NCBI GenBank assembly: GCA_000320605.2
Contig: KB445791.1
Location: 2,227,057-2,291,056 of the forward strand
DNA from: Gelatoporia subvermispora B
Lineage: Eukaryota > Basidiomycota > Agaricomycetes > Polyporales > Gelatoporiaceae
DNA length: 64,000 bases
Reading direction: 5' to 3'
Part shown: one piece after another, positions 23,901 through 35,235 of the stretch
How the letters are laid out: each line of letters starts with the position of its first letter
Numbering within the stretch: position 1 is the first letter of the stretch
Translations under genes and position numbers: made by a program
Notes under the pieces: model-generated
Told to the model about the DNA's origin: nothing
Seen by the model: the letters and a program-made list of their open reading frames with translations, nothing else
Database searches by the model: none

Positions 23901-24591
23901 ATGGCCACTTTCTTCTTCTCAACAATTGAGGTTACTCGCCAAGTGTTTTATCGTTCATCGCTGTGCTGTGCGATTGTGAATCTCAAACCAATCGTTCCTG
24001 GACGTGAGCAGACACTATTGACCCTCAATCACTAATTTCTGCCCCGACCAACGCGGTCTTGCCTACTCAGATGTGCTTGTCATCCCTACTCGCCCGGTGC
24101 CGCGTCTCGCGGACCTCACTCCCCCAGAGTTGTCGTCTTTGATGACCTCCGTTCAGCATGTTGGCCGGGTCATTGAACGTGTGTATGGTGCAGACGGTCT
24201 TACGATAGCATGCCAGGTGTGTCTGACTGGCTGTCACTTACTCGTAATGTTTGACTCGCGACGCCAGGATGGCAAGGCTGCGGGTCAAACTGTACCGCAC
24301 GTACACTTCCATCTTCTACCGCGAAAGTTGCGCGGTGATCGATTCGTCAACAACGATGACATATACCCCGCTCTTGAGCGCGCGGAGGGCACTCTATCCC
24401 AACATTTGGCAGCCATGCCAGATGGGCAAAAGTCGACCGATGGGAAGCGTTCCGAGCCAATGGTAGTGCATGAACCGCTCAAGATGGACGCTGATGAAGA
24501 TAGAAAGCCTCGGACAATGGAAGAGATGGAGAAAGAGGCTACATGGTTGAGAACATTCTTCGAAGTGGACGGCCATACCCTCGAAGCTTGA
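23901..24591 (+). CDS. HIT-family hydrolase, FHIT/HNT2-like
   Basis: Histidine-triad protein of the Fhit branch; family members hydrolyse diadenosine polyphosphates such as Ap3A. The ATG at 23901 opens MATFFFSTIEVTRQVFYRSS, then AIVNLKPIVPG. An intron (donor GTGAGC at about 24003, acceptor CAG at about 24070) joins to HVLVIPTRPVPRLADLTPPE. A second intron joins LTIACQ to DGKAAGQTVPHVHFHLLPRK, which contains the HxHxH catalytic triad region with the QTVPHVH signature. A Lys/Asp-rich C-terminal tail follows (EEMEKEATWLRTFFEVDGHT), ending at TGA 24589-24591. The length of about 190 residues and the preserved triad argue for an active enzyme. Confidence 0.86.
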
Positions 24592-24826
24592 GGCTCCCAT
24601 GGGCGTCAGTCATCGTACAGATAGGTACCAAGATCTCATATGTACTACCATTAGATCGTAGCTATCATGAAGATTGAGGGGCGTGTTACTGGTAGTGTGG
24701 TTGCGTCCTTAGCTTCCAGGGGTCCGGTTGGACTCGTCGCGTGATGGACCCATCGACAATTCTCGAATAAGTCTGTAACCTATGAAGTTAGCTCCGTGAG
24801 GATGTAGCAGCACTTTCATCCCCTGC

Positions 24827-26342
24827 TTAGTCTTCCCATGTACCAGGGATAGGTGCTATAGGCAAGAGCCAAGTAGCGCTCAAGATGACCCCATGTCCTG
24901 GATAGATTTCAACGAGACAGGCAGGAGAAAACATATCAGAAGTCACCTTTGTCGAATCCCTTGATAGTCGACCAACTCCAGGCGATGAACCCACCTACAT
25001 ACGCGATGTATGGGGTGAGAGCTCGAGCCAGTTCTAGCGCAGCGCGGAGCTGCAGTGGCACAGCGGAGGGTGGGATATGATCAAGCAGCCACTTCAAGGC
25101 TGTGGTGATGATAGCCGCCCTTTTCGTCGTTTCGAGACGTTGGCTGTTTAAAGTCTCTAAGACAGGTGGGGGAAGGTATCTACAAGATGTAGTCAGCGGG
25201 CAGATATCGAAAACACTCAGGATAGTAGTCCATCCATGAAATGGTTCGACGCACATGCGATATCCCCACCAGAGTAACTGAAGTGAAACTCTGGTATTAG
25301 AGGGGATCCAACTTCGTTTCTCGATGACCGCCTCTGAGACAGCCTCCTCCGCAGATCCTACCGCCCTCGTGGCGAAAGGCCATAGTCGAGGAAACGGGCG
25401 GACCGCCGCCGGTGGTGCGTCTTCCCTGTGAGCCGCGGATGCGCCATCGGGAACATCTTGCTCTGCCCCGCAATGATGTGGTGACGAAATGGCCTCCGAG
25501 GTAGCGATTTCAACCTCGGACATAGAATCAGGTATGATTGGACCATACAACATCAGGCTGGAGCGATCATCGTCGGTATAGATCGTCGATAGATAGTCAT
25601 CGCAGAGCTCTGCTGCAGAGTCGTTGGATGGGTGTTCATCGTTGGTTCTCGTGCTGTTCAGCAGAGACCATATGCTACTTCGTCCAGAAGAAGCTGAACC
25701 ATTCATGAAAGACGACGAAGACAGGAGGGAAATGAGGCTACTATTCAATGTCAAGGGAGACCGCGTATCTTGCGACAAATGAGAGGGTAGTGGTGGCATG
25801 GAAAAAGGCGTAGATTGTGGTATCACAGAAGGTAAGGAGGATATTAACATCCGGATGCGACGAGCTATGGTTGCAGGCTCCGGAGCGGACTCCTCGTCAA
25901 TCTTGCATTCTGTTTCAGGAGCAATATTGGCGGGCGGCAGGTCACAGAGTAATTGAGATTCGGGGGTAAGCACAGGGATCAGAGGGAAGTCGTTTTGTAC
26001 ATGGCACGTGTCCTGCAAGACGGTGGGAATTGAACTGGCTTCAAACTCTGAAGCCAACGACTCAATGGCCGCTAGATCGGACGGGTCGGGCAAGGGAAGG
26101 ACCTGGAGGTCTTGTGCTTTTCGTCGCCGGACAAGCTGTATAAAGCGCTCAAATGATGTCTGAGGAAGTTTCCATGTTTCGTCTCTAGAGTCAGATATCC
26201 CCCCGGCGATATCTCCTTCGCGGCGATACCCTAATTTCCAAGAGCAGCGCAAGGTTTTCCGAAACGAACGAGCGATCGCAGAGTCTGTATGGAGTGGCTG
26301 AGCAGAACCATGATCAGCATGCGATATCGTTGGTGGCATCAT
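24827..26342 (-). CDS. Uncharacterised fungal protein with C-terminal membrane segments
   Basis: The ATG at 26342 (MMPPTISHADHGSAQPL) begins a long, largely disordered Ser/Pro-rich N-terminal half. It includes SFERFIQLVRRRKAQDLQVL, which looks structured. An intron (donor GTGCGT at about 25255, acceptor TTGTAG at about 25184) joins LLWWGYRI to YLPPPVLETLNSQRLETTKR. Predicted helices follow: AAIITTALKWLLDHIP, PLQLRAALELARAL and PYIAYVGGFIAWSWSTIKGF. A second intron (GTGACT...CCAG, about 24951-24900) joins FDKG to HGVILSATWLLPIAPIPGTW, ending at TAA 24829-24827. The frame also closes at TGA 24936 if that intron is retained. No function is recognised. The C-terminal hydrophobic stretches suggest a membrane protein. 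Confidence 0.6.
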
Positions 26343-26690
26343 TCTCCGTTGGTTGTTCGTCCGCGGAGGTGAGTTGGAAGAACTTGAGAACAGTACGAGC
26401 TTAAAGAGAGCCAAGGCTGAGATCTGAGACTGGGGCCAAATGGAGCCGCAGTATGTGGCCAGCGCCTATGTACGTTGATCGACGAGCGCGGCCACCCGGC
26501 GTATCACGGCCCGGTCGAACTCCCGAATCCTCTACTTTTTACAAATTGCATGGCATTGGTGGCCACTCGCAGCGGTGCTCAGTCATAATGGGTTTAGTTA
26601 CGGATGGTTAACACGATCTTATTCGTTCCAGACATCAACATGCGGTAGTAGAACCGGCTCCAGGCCGGCCGTGTACAACGAAATTATCAT
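26343..26690. other. Intergenic region
   Basis: 348 bp between the uncharacterised membrane protein and the stop of the kinase-like gene, both on the minus strand. It must hold the promoter of the former on its left side. No coding frame or repeat was recognised. Confidence 0.4.
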
Positions 26691-27697
26691 TCACCGAGTC
26701 TTCCTCTTGAGAATCTCATCGACAGGCATGGTCCTGAGTCTGACAATGACATCAGCATCGCTTTAAGCACCCAGGCATGTTGGGTACATACCTCGACTTC
26801 AACCAGTGTAACTCGTCACAGTCCGAGAATCGCTTGGAAGCATGCTGCGCGAAGGCCGGAATGCACATGCCTTGACATTGATGAGTAGCATCCGACTCGC
26901 TAAAATCTATGATGCGGAGGGAGCCGTCGGATGCAGCCAAGAAGTGACTGCCTCGGCCGTCGAGAAGATTGCCGTGAAGGATGTTGATGTGGTGCAAGGC
27001 CACTGTCGCAGCTATACATCTAGTTCTAGGCCACTATGAGTTCCAATCATTTGACGACGAATCAATGCTATAACTCACATAATCTCATCGCGGCTACCGT
27101 TCATTACGCCCCCGCACCATTCCAGGACTATACAAGCGATATGCATCCCGTCAAGCTCACCAAGGAAGAGGCCATAAAACTTGGGGGCAATTCTGCATGG
27201 GTCCGGCACATCGGCGAGGGACCTATCGTACATCTCTGCCTCATGGTGCAGTTTTCCCCAGGCAGGAGTGTCGGCCATGGCCCATTTAATCGCGACTTCG
27301 AAAGGAGGATGACGAATGCCTTTGCGATCAGGGTAGGTTTCTACCATCGCATGGAAGATTCCCTTCTGATCACTCTTCCGAGTAAATCCTGGGTCGATCT
27401 TCGCGATCATGTCCAGACGAGCGCCGGACGCACACCACATGCGGAATACTGTAGAACGGTCGAAGACGATGTCGAGAGTGACACGACTATCAGGCATTGC
27501 TGTGCTGGGGCGAAGGGAGGAGAAGATCTGGGTAGCAAGTCGGCTCTCCCATCGTACCCGCTCTTATATGTTTACTCGGAGGCCACAGAGTCCTGCATCA
27601 CTGTGCAGTCACACTCGTCGATCAGCTTAAGCGGCCCTTTCGTTATCCACACGAGGTCGGCCTCTTCGCATCTGTGAAGGATGGCTGACATCGGCAT
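26691..27697 (-). CDS. Protein-kinase-like protein, probably catalytically impaired
   Basis: Spliced gene on the minus strand. The ATG at 27697 gives MPMSAILHRCEEADLVWITK, then GPLKLIDECDCTVMQDSVAS. An intron (donor GTAAAC, acceptor GATAG) joins to DRVTLDIVFDRSTVFRMW. Kinase-like features follow: FEVAIKWAM (VAIK Lys), a Glu-containing HHEAEMYDRSL helix, GLFLGELDGMHIACIVLEW (hinge) and LHHINILHGNLLDGRG (catalytic loop with HGN instead of HRD/HGD). RIIDFSES replaces DFG. A last intron joins LHWLKSR to LRTMPVDEILKRKTR with TGA at 26693-26691. The start is uncertain because a frame extends further upstream. Similar short kinase-like proteins are known from basidiomycetes. Activity is doubtful because the catalytic Asp reads as Asn. 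Confidence 0.65.
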
Positions 27698-28264
27698 CAG
27701 CTCTGTTGTGACATCAGTATAGAATGTGAACATACCGGATGGCCGCTTTGTCTGTCCTCCGTGGACATACGCATTCCGCTCGGAAACTGCAAGCTGCTTC
27801 CTGATGTGCACATAGCCACCGTCAAATCAATGAGGCCACAGGCCTCCCGCGCCTGCTTTGGCTGTGTGGCTACGCCGAAAAGTATGACACTGATGCCTCA
27901 CGTTGATCACGATCGAAGCATCATGCCGAAACTAAGCAAGTCTAGATGGCTTAGCGAACGAACAGACTGCCTCATCCACGCTTGCGTCGACGGACAGCCG
28001 TAGACGAGTGACTCGGGCCACAGAAGTTGGAGCATAATTGTATTACCTGGATCAATAGAAAACTATCAACATTAGCGAGCACGGGTGGCACATTGGTCTG
28101 ACATCATCACTTCTCCCGCGAAACGATGCTGCAAACGGATCAGCAGTTGTCCAGCATGTCAACAATGGCCACAACTTACATATCGAAGAAAACCGCGCGC
28201 TTGGCTGCACATGAATGTGCCGGAGGTCACGGGATACGGGCAATTTACTAGGTGGCCATAGTAA
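27698..28264. other. Intergenic region
   Basis: 567 bp upstream of the kinase-like gene and downstream of the F-box-like gene, both on the minus strand. Intron-like signals occur on the minus strand (GTATGTTC...ACAACAG just before 27705; GTGAGGCATC near 27900). They may belong to an unrecognised 5'UTR or N-terminal exon of the kinase-like gene. No other coding signal was recognised. Confidence 0.35.
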
Positions 28265-29683
28265 CTATTCCTGCCATGATTTCCATTCCGCATCCACCAC
28301 ATCGATTCCCCTTCGTGATAATCGACGCTTCCAGACCATCATGTCTCCTTGAACTCCTGCAGTACGAGCATAAGGTGAAACACCACCTCTCAGCCACCGC
28401 ACGTCACGAGCGTGTATGAGCTTCAGTCCCGGCAATTTCGGGAGCAGCGCATTGAGGACAGGAAAAAACTGAGCATCGGGTCTGGGAACTGAAAGGATCT
28501 TGAGAGGGTGTGGTTCTCTTGTTGGAACGAGGACGGGTAGGGGTTTCTCAAGCGAGAGATGGTACAGGTTAGGGCAGACAGTGAGGATCGTCGTAGGGGA
28601 GGGGAACATAATGGTAGGCCAGGTGTTGAGGGTAAACAGGTGTAATGAAGTGAGAGACTGTCCGTGCACTTCGATAAACTGGGGGATGAGCGAGGCTGGA
28701 ATCACAGAATCATCATAGGGAGTAACGGTAAGGTGTCGTAGGGCCGGTAGCGGAGATCGTAAGAGAAGATACATCAAGTTTGAGCAGGGGATTGAAAGCA
28801 GGACGAGCTTCCGTAGACGGATAAGCGGGAGAAGTCGAGGACCATCCAGATTGTGTTCTTGCGCATGTTCCAACCAGGATTCAACCATATCAAGTCCGGT
28901 GCCCACAATCTCTAGTTCTTCGAGATTGACGCAATTGTGCAATAGTTCAATGAGAGGTTGCTCGTCAGAAGTGGAGCTGAATGACTTCTTAATGCCTCTC
29001 AAAGAATGCAGATTTGCTGCACCGTCGCGGTAGGTCAAACTTCCTATTGCACGGCCACTCAGACTGAGAGAAGGGGTCATGTCGCATCGTGACATGAAAG
29101 GCAGTAATGGAAAGAGTATGGTGAGCAGTGCATCGGCGTAGTATGACTCAGGTTCTGTGTTGACCGACAGGCTTGAGAGGTCGAAGGTGCGTATCCAGCG
29201 TCCCGGTGTAGAGTACGGGATGCGGCGTAGGGAGTCCCATTTCTGCTCTGCGGATTGCAGGCAATGGGCGAGCTTCTCCAAAGCGGACATTGTAGCGATG
29301 CACACGTGCGCATAGAAGAGAGGCGAGGCGATAGCCTGTGGTTGTCGATCAATTAGCCGTGTCAACGATCAGATCCAACGGGTTCTCGTGTGGCTATTAC
29401 ATACCTTCCAATCCTTGCAAACGAGAAGCAGTCCTAGCTTCCACTCGAGCGTCTTACGAGATTCGTTGTACGTGTTGTGCTCGGCTTCAAGTATTCGAAG
29501 GATATGAGCCAGGACGGTGGACCACACATCGAGGGGAAGACTCTTCGGAGATGGGTGTGGAAGCAACAGGGGAATTAGAGGAAATGCCCCGGGGCATCGA
29601 GCCAGAGGACGAGGACTGAGTAGAACAGGGACAGTGCCCAACGACGCTTCGCGCATCATCCCGGCTTGTAGTACCTCAAACAT
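28265..29683 (-). CDS. F-box-like protein
   Basis: Two exons. The ATG at 29683 gives MFEVLQAGMMREASLGTVPV, then a Pro/Leu-rich stretch and an F-box-like motif: LPLDVWSTVLAHILRILEAE and LEWKLGLLLVCKDWK. An intron (donor GTATGT near 29403, acceptor at about 29340) joins to AIASPLFYAHVCIATMSALE, the usual end of a basidiomycete F-box. The second exon holds leucine-rich lines such as LLHNCVNLEELEIVGTGLDM, LRKLVLLSIPCSNLMYLLL, LPALRHLTVTPYDDSVIP and LTVCPNLYHLSLEKPLPV, spaced like irregular LRRs. It ends VVDAEWKSWQE at 28265. An SCF substrate-adaptor role is inferred from the domain order only. Confidence 0.72.
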
Positions 29684-29739
29684 CCATGCTCCTACCTGTC
29701 TACGTTCATTGGCCGTTTCCGTACTTTATGCACAAGCTT

Positions 29740-29945
29740 GTGTGGGGGAGTCTCATCGGCTTCGCGTTCATTATTTGTCTGTCTCCTTGCTTTATACTCG
29801 AGCCTGCGTTGTTCAGGATGCTCTTTGACATATTCTTCCTTCTTCTTGTTGATCTTCTCTAGCTCTGCTTTGAGTTCGAGCGGGCAAGCCTGTGAGGTAC
29901 GCGAGAGATCTATCATTAGCTCTAGCTTCAAAGGGTTGCAGCTTA
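29740..29945 (-). pseudogene. Truncated copy of a WBP11 coding exon
   Basis: The minus strand reads ELKAELEKINKKKEEYVKEH then PEQRRLEYKARRQTNNERE, nearly the same as the intact WBP11 exon at about 32310-32170 (AELEKINKKKEEYVKEHPEQ, RKLVYKARRQPNEHEDDETS). Nucleotide similarity is high from about 29745 to 29932. It fades into unrelated sequence on both sides, with no promoter, start or downstream WBP11 exons. It sits just left of the TIR element at 29946. The gene fragment appears dead, though the frame is still open. Confidence 0.75.
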
Positions 29946-30406
29946 CAGCGAGTTCCATTTCAATAGAGACTTTTAGAAATTTTACCTTCAGGCACACCTG
30001 TTTACTTTCGGAGCAAACCAAACATCAGGTGACGAGATTGTGCGAAGGATCTCTCGATGTGCTAGGATGTGCTCCGCAGCCCCACATTGAGACGCCTAGA
30101 CACCCAGAGCGACTGCTCGCCTCACTGGCCTTGTCCCTCGTCTATGCTCTCGATATACGGCCCACAAGTAGTCTGCATGACCTCTAACAGTACTTTCAAA
30201 AACCGCATTTCAGAAACTGAGCCCTGAGTAGAAATATGGTCGCAACAGTACAACATGGCTGGGAATCGGGAATCTGAATATTTGGTGGAGCTGTGACGAT
30301 CACATCTCCTCCAATGGTTTCCTGTGTAGGTTAGAGCATGCTGCGGAATCAGCACGTGACATGAAGCCGTTTTTTCCAAAATTCTCTATTGAAATGGAAC
30401 TCGCTG
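29946..30406. mobile_element. Non-autonomous TIR element (MITE-like), TA-flanked
   Basis: A perfect 24-bp inverted repeat bounds this 461-bp segment. The left end begins CAGCGAGTTCCATTTC at 29946, and the right end is its exact reverse complement ending at 30406. Both ends are directly bordered by TA (29944-29945 and 30407-30408), the target duplication of Tc1/mariner-like elements. The interior has no transposase frame. This fits a MITE or deletion derivative, but only one copy is visible in this window, so mobility is inferred. Confidence 0.6.
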
Positions 30407-30408
30407 TA

Positions 30409-30899
30409 TGCATTCCCTGCATTTTATGAAGTACTGCAGCACGTGCAAGATATTGAAGGGAACTTGAAGTAGCGCCTGATCTGGCTGGATCCGAGAATCA
30501 CATTGCTCTGCAGACCTCTTGTGACTTCAGCCTTGTCATATGGTACCGGGAGCCGGGGGATAGCAATCAAATTCTGAGTGCAGTAGTTGCCAGTTCCCTC
30601 AAATCATCCGACGTTCGAGCGCTGTCGCAAAAGCGCCCGAGCCTACGAGGAGCGCCCGGTGTAGGTCGGCCGCAGTTCCCGAGCCCCACTCGCAGGGCAC
30701 AGATGGGCCGAGTATGTGTAGAGCATCTTATGCACACGCCATAGCTATCAATAGCTCGACGATTAGCTTGAAGTGAAGTCTGAGGATGGGTCGTCCCCCA
30801 CCCTAGGCTCAGGTTGTGGACCAGCCTTGCATTACCAAAGGGAAGGCCACACATTATACGCTACAATCCCGGAACCGGCACTTCGCATACCGGCCGCAG
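30409..30899. other. Intergenic region
   Basis: 491 bp between the TIR element and the stop codon of WBP11. It would carry the WBP11 3'UTR on the minus strand. Short frames only, with no recognised motif. Confidence 0.4.
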
Positions 30900-32683
30900 C
30901 TAAGCAGCGGGGCCGAGGATATCGCCCATCTCATCCAGGAATTTCTCATAGTCATCCTTCGATTTGGCTTTTGTCTCCCCGATCGCTGCATCAGGCTTCG
31001 CAGGCCCCGTCATGCCTGTTGCGGAGCCAAGCTGTCCCTTGACAGCACTGAGTAGGTCTGGTCGAGCCGCAGGCGCACTGACAACTTCGGCGGACTCGGA
31101 AGAAGGCTCGACTGAGGGAGCAGCATCAATCCTCTTCGAAGACGTGCTTGCGTCTGCTGGTCGCTTGCGCTTGAGCGTCGAAGGCACAAAGGCAATGCTT
31201 TCTTTCTTGAGGTCCCGCAGCTCGGGAGCTACCTCGATCGTCGCTGTTGCGGCGATAGATGCAGCCGTAGATGATCCGGACCTTGAAGGAACGCTTGGGC
31301 GAGGGGGTAAAGATGGATGCATGGAGTCAGCTGCGCGCGCAACGCGGTGCGCTTGGAATGTCTGATGAGGGATGGATGACAACGGGTCTTGCATCGATGC
31401 GACAGACTGAACACGGCGAGGGAAAAATCCTGGCGGAGGGCTGGGAAAGAATGGCTGTGAAAACCCCGGCGGCGGTGGGGGTGGCAGACCTTCAGACCCA
31501 AGGGGTAGAGGTGGCGGGAAGATCGGGACAGAGATCCCAGCAGGCAACGGTGGCGGCGGCGGAGCCATAAAACCAGAATATGGTGGGGGTGGGGGTGGGA
31601 CGAAAAGGCCCGGAGTTGGTGCCGCAATAGCAGGAATTGGTGGAGGACCGGGGATCAGTACTGGAGGCAAGACGGATGGTGGCGCGGCCAAATTTGACGG
31701 AAATGAAGGAGGTGTTGCAGCTGATTGAGTAGATGATGTTATTACTATGGAACCGTCGCTGGTGAAAGTATAACGCAGACCTTGTGTTTCTCCAGGCTTT
31801 GGGGGTGGAGGACCCTCAGGCATAGGAATATCGTCGTCACTCTGATCCTCATCCTCATTGCTCAATCCCGGTGGGGGACCAGCAGGCATGACCACGTCTT
31901 CTAGATGACGGTCATTCAAGACTAGGAAATAGATAGAACTACTGTAGCTGACCTTCGTCATCGTCATCGCCAGCAATTTCATCCGGCTTCAATGCTACAA
32001 GATGGTGAGGGAATCGGGTCAGCTTTTATTAGACATTACTTACCTCGTTCTATGTACGGCATTCCGGGAGGCGGCACACCATAAGGATTAAGAACAGGAT
32101 CATAGTATATGCTGCGTTCCGGATGTTTCGGCAGCCCATGTTTATTGAAGAGGTTCCGAGTCTTGTTGACCGGAGAAGTCTCATCATCTTCATGTTCATT
32201 TGGTTGTCTCCTTGCTTTATACACGAGCTTGCGCTGTTCAGGATGCTCTTTGACATATTCTTCCTTCTTCTTGTTAATCTTCTCTAGCTCTGCTTTGACT
32301 TCGAGTAGGCGAGCCTTCTCGGCAGGCGAGGGGTCTGTCGCTGCCTCTAGCTTCTCAACCTCATCTTCGAGGTCTGCAATCCGGTAAGAAGCTATTCATT
32401 TCAACGTTGTGCACCACACGCACCTTTAGTATCCTTCTTGACGAGAGCAAAATCACGTGTCTTGGCCCTGTCAGCCTTGTTCTACTGTAACGAACGCGGT
32501 TACAACAAAGTTGTCGACAGAGCAGCAAGACCACAGCTCGCCTTTTTGAGTTCTTTTTTGCGCTGTGCTTTGCCTGGTAAACAACTTGTTAACTCCGGTC
32601 ATTCCGAGATTAAGGACCATAGTCGCGATAGACGAAGACGTACGGAACGCATCCGCTGGATTGAGATTCTTCCCCTTGGCCAT
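30900..32683 (-). CDS. WBP11: Splicing-associated proline-rich protein WBP11-like
   Basis: Homologue of WW-domain-binding protein 11 (Npw38BP/SIPP1), a nuclear factor tied to pre-mRNA splicing. The ATG at 32683 gives MAKGKNLNPADAFR. Short exons follow with KAQRKKELKK, ADRAKTRDFALVKKDTK, and the charged helix DLEDEVEKLEA to AELEKINKKKEEYVKEHPEQ. Then come RNLFNKHGLPKHPERSIYYD and LNPYGVPPPGMPY, hallmarks of the family. The C-terminal exon (about 31970-30900) is proline-rich with PPPPPP runs (binding sites for WW/SH3 domains). It ends with TKAKSKDDYEKFLDEMGDIL and GPAA, TAG at 30902-30900. A partial duplicate of its charged exon lies at 29740-29945. Confidence 0.85.
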
Positions 32684-33107
32684 GGAAGCTTATTTGCACG
32701 TTTCTACGTGCGACGTTGATTCTCGAGACGCAGAACTCGATATAGGCACTGCTAGATATGCAAGAGGTGTGAGGACATGCCGAATTGGGTTTAGTTGAAC
32801 ACGAAGCAGAGAACCGTGAACAAGGACGGGCTAAAGAGCCAGTATTGTGGCAGTGGCAGAGGACGGCGAGGCCTGGCGAGGCACGTGCGTTCGGCTCTTG
32901 AGTCATAGGCGACGATGCGCGCGCCGAATCCGCCAGAGTTGCGCACGGCGGGACCTCTGGTGGTCAGCTTCCCTCTCTCCGGGAAGCTCCTCCGTACCCT
33001 TCCTCACCTATCTATACACACAGATCTGTCTGTTCTCCCTCAATCTCTCATATCCAAGTTCATTCCATCCCGTGGCAAGACCCTACATATCCACCCGGGA
33101 TCCCGAC
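32684..33107. promoter_or_regulatory. Divergent promoter region, WBP11 / RNF10-like
   Basis: 424 bp between opposite start codons. A pyrimidine-rich tract (CTTCCCTCTCTCCGGGAAGC at about 32967) and CTATCTATACACACAG precede the plus-strand start at 33108. No overlapping credible gene is present. Confidence 0.45.
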
Positions 33108-35235
33108 ATGACGACCGAGTCTAGGACTCCTTCCGCTGCGAACAAGCGTTCTGCGAAGATGACAAGCTCTCAGTCCATCAATCACCTTCTCAACTTTACT
33201 CTACCTCCGCGACAGTCTCACCATGCTCAGAGCCTTCCCCGAAGGGCGAGAAGGACGGCTACGAACATGGGGGTATGGAACAAGGAAAGTAAGTGCTATG
33301 ACATCGTCTCAGCCCTCCACAATTTCCTCACAATTGATCTCGTACTCCATAGGATTTGTCAATGCTCAGTACCGATTTGTGATGAACCCTCATGGCGATT
33401 ATACAGTCCACTTTGCGGACCCAGACATGTCAGTCGTCCTGAGTTGAAACTTTGGTCATGTCTTCCTTATCTCTCCCGTACCAGTTTCTTTCAATGGCAC
33501 GATATCTTACAAGTTATAATTCCGCGATCCTCTGCATTGGCATCTGCTGCTGGCTCAGGAGAGCGCTCTGTTCAAGAGGAAGGAATCACGGCATGTCCAA
33601 TCTGTTTATCACCCCCTACGGCGCCCCGGATGACGAGATGCGGCCATGTAAGTTTCTCTGAGTTTCCTTCACTTATGATATTCTGAACCGCAAGAACAGG
33701 TATTCTGTTATCCGTGTATCCTGCATTATCTCAATACGTCAGACAGTCTGAAGTGGGTGCGATGTCCAATATGCTTCGACTCCGTAAACGAGAAGCAGCT
33801 GAAGAGCGTCAAGTGGTTGGACGAGACACACTCTCTAGACAATCTCGACGACGCCCCTCCAGAAGCGTCCTCATCTTCGTCTAGCCTAGATGATGGCCCA
33901 TCCGTCACTCCCCGACCCGGTTCGACCTTGCGCATGCGGCTTATTCAGCGACCACAGATCACCACTCTTGCTCTTCCTCGATCGAATACTTGGCCATCGG
34001 AATTGCTTCCTCCACATCAAGCCCCCTTTCACTTCTTACCCGACGTCTTCTCATTTGCGAAATTTATGCTTGCCACTCCAGCCTACTTGATCACGGATTC
34101 AACCAGAGACTTGGACGATCTGGCGACAGAGAGGCGAATGCTTGCAAGTATGGGTGATGATCTTAGCGTCAGCTTCGTCGATGCGGCGGAAGCCAAGCTA
34201 CGATTGCAGATTGCGAAAGCTGCTGCACTGGAGACTCCACAGCTGAAGGACGCCGTCGATAATGCGTTACTCACACAGCAAGAGATGGAGGACCGCCATT
34301 GCTTGCATACTCGCCGTAAGCAAGAGGAGGCAGCACGTAGCACCCCGCTGGAGGAGACACCGGAAGCGTTCCTCGCCACTCGCACGTCGGGTTTCCAGAC
34401 GCCCGTGGCTCCTTCTCAGCCATCTATCCCCAATACACATTCGACAGCTCACGTTTCACGCTCCCCGACACCTGTCCGCAGTGGCCGACAACGTCGCAAT
34501 GTGAACCCACCACCACCCTCCACATCCACTTATTACTATTATCAAACCGCTTCCGGCATGCCCATCTTCTTGCATCCCTTGGACATTAAGATACTCTTCT
34601 CTCATTTCAACAGTTATGCAGCGTTTCCGGACACCATCACTGTGCGCGTAGAGTCGTATGCGGAAACCACGGTGAATGACGATCTGCGGAAGCGCTGCAA
34701 GTACCTGGCCCATCTCCCCGAAGGCGCGGATGTCGTGTTCGTTGAGACCGACCTAGAGGGTGTCGTTGGTACGGAGGGCCTGCGGAACTTCGAGGCACCC
34801 CTACGGATGCGACGTGCGCGGCGCAAGGAGAAGGGGCGCAAGGACGACAAGGCCCGAGCGAAGGCGGAGGAACGCGAGAGGGAAAAGCTCGCGCAGACTT
34901 GGGGCGACTTCGGCCATGTGGTAGCCTCGCCTCCGGTGCATCGTCCTCCATCACCGATCGAGGTGCCCGAGCACGTGGAGCTTGTCGAGGAGGATCTGCC
35001 ACCACCACCATCTCAGACATCGGGCGCTTGGGGCGCGAGGAGCTTCGCGACCGCTGCCCAGGGTCGGCCATCCGGGCAACAGCGGCCTGTTCGGAGGGAG
35101 CGTGATAGGCCCCTGGACGAGATTGAACTTGACGTTGCCTGGCACGAGCTAGAACAGAGGAGCAGCCGCGGTGGAGGGAAGAAAGGAGGTACGAAGCTAG
35201 TCGTCCTCGGTGGAGGCCCGGGGAGGCGGCGTTAG
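33108..35235 (+). CDS. RNF10: RING finger protein, RNF10/MAG2-like
   Basis: The ATG at 33108 (MTTESRTPSAANKRSAKMTS) starts a basic Ser-rich N-terminus with SINHLLNFTLPPR, a family signature. Introns join MGVWNKE to the next exon, which holds YRFVMNPHGDYTVHFADPD. Next is WHDILQVIIPRSSALA. The C3HC4 RING follows: ITACPICLSPPTAPRMTRCG, H, V, then an intron, FCYPCILHYLNTSDSLKWVR and CPICFDSV. After the RING come HDILQV-type partner contacts, long acidic/Gln-rich stretches, the GMPIFLHPLDIKILFSHF block conserved in RNF10/Mag2, a basic EKLAQTW region and a C-terminal Pro/Arg-rich tail ending GGPGRRR at 35235. Family role: E3 ubiquitin ligase linked to ribosome quality control and DNA damage response (Mag2). 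Confidence 0.85.

Noticed and set aside
27036..27677. 213-codon plus-strand frame
   Set aside because: It is antisense to the spliced kinase-like gene, which has homology-consistent motifs and splice sites. This frame is its shadow.
30964..31365. 133-codon plus-strand frame
   Set aside because: Antisense to the proline-rich exon of WBP11; low-complexity shadow.
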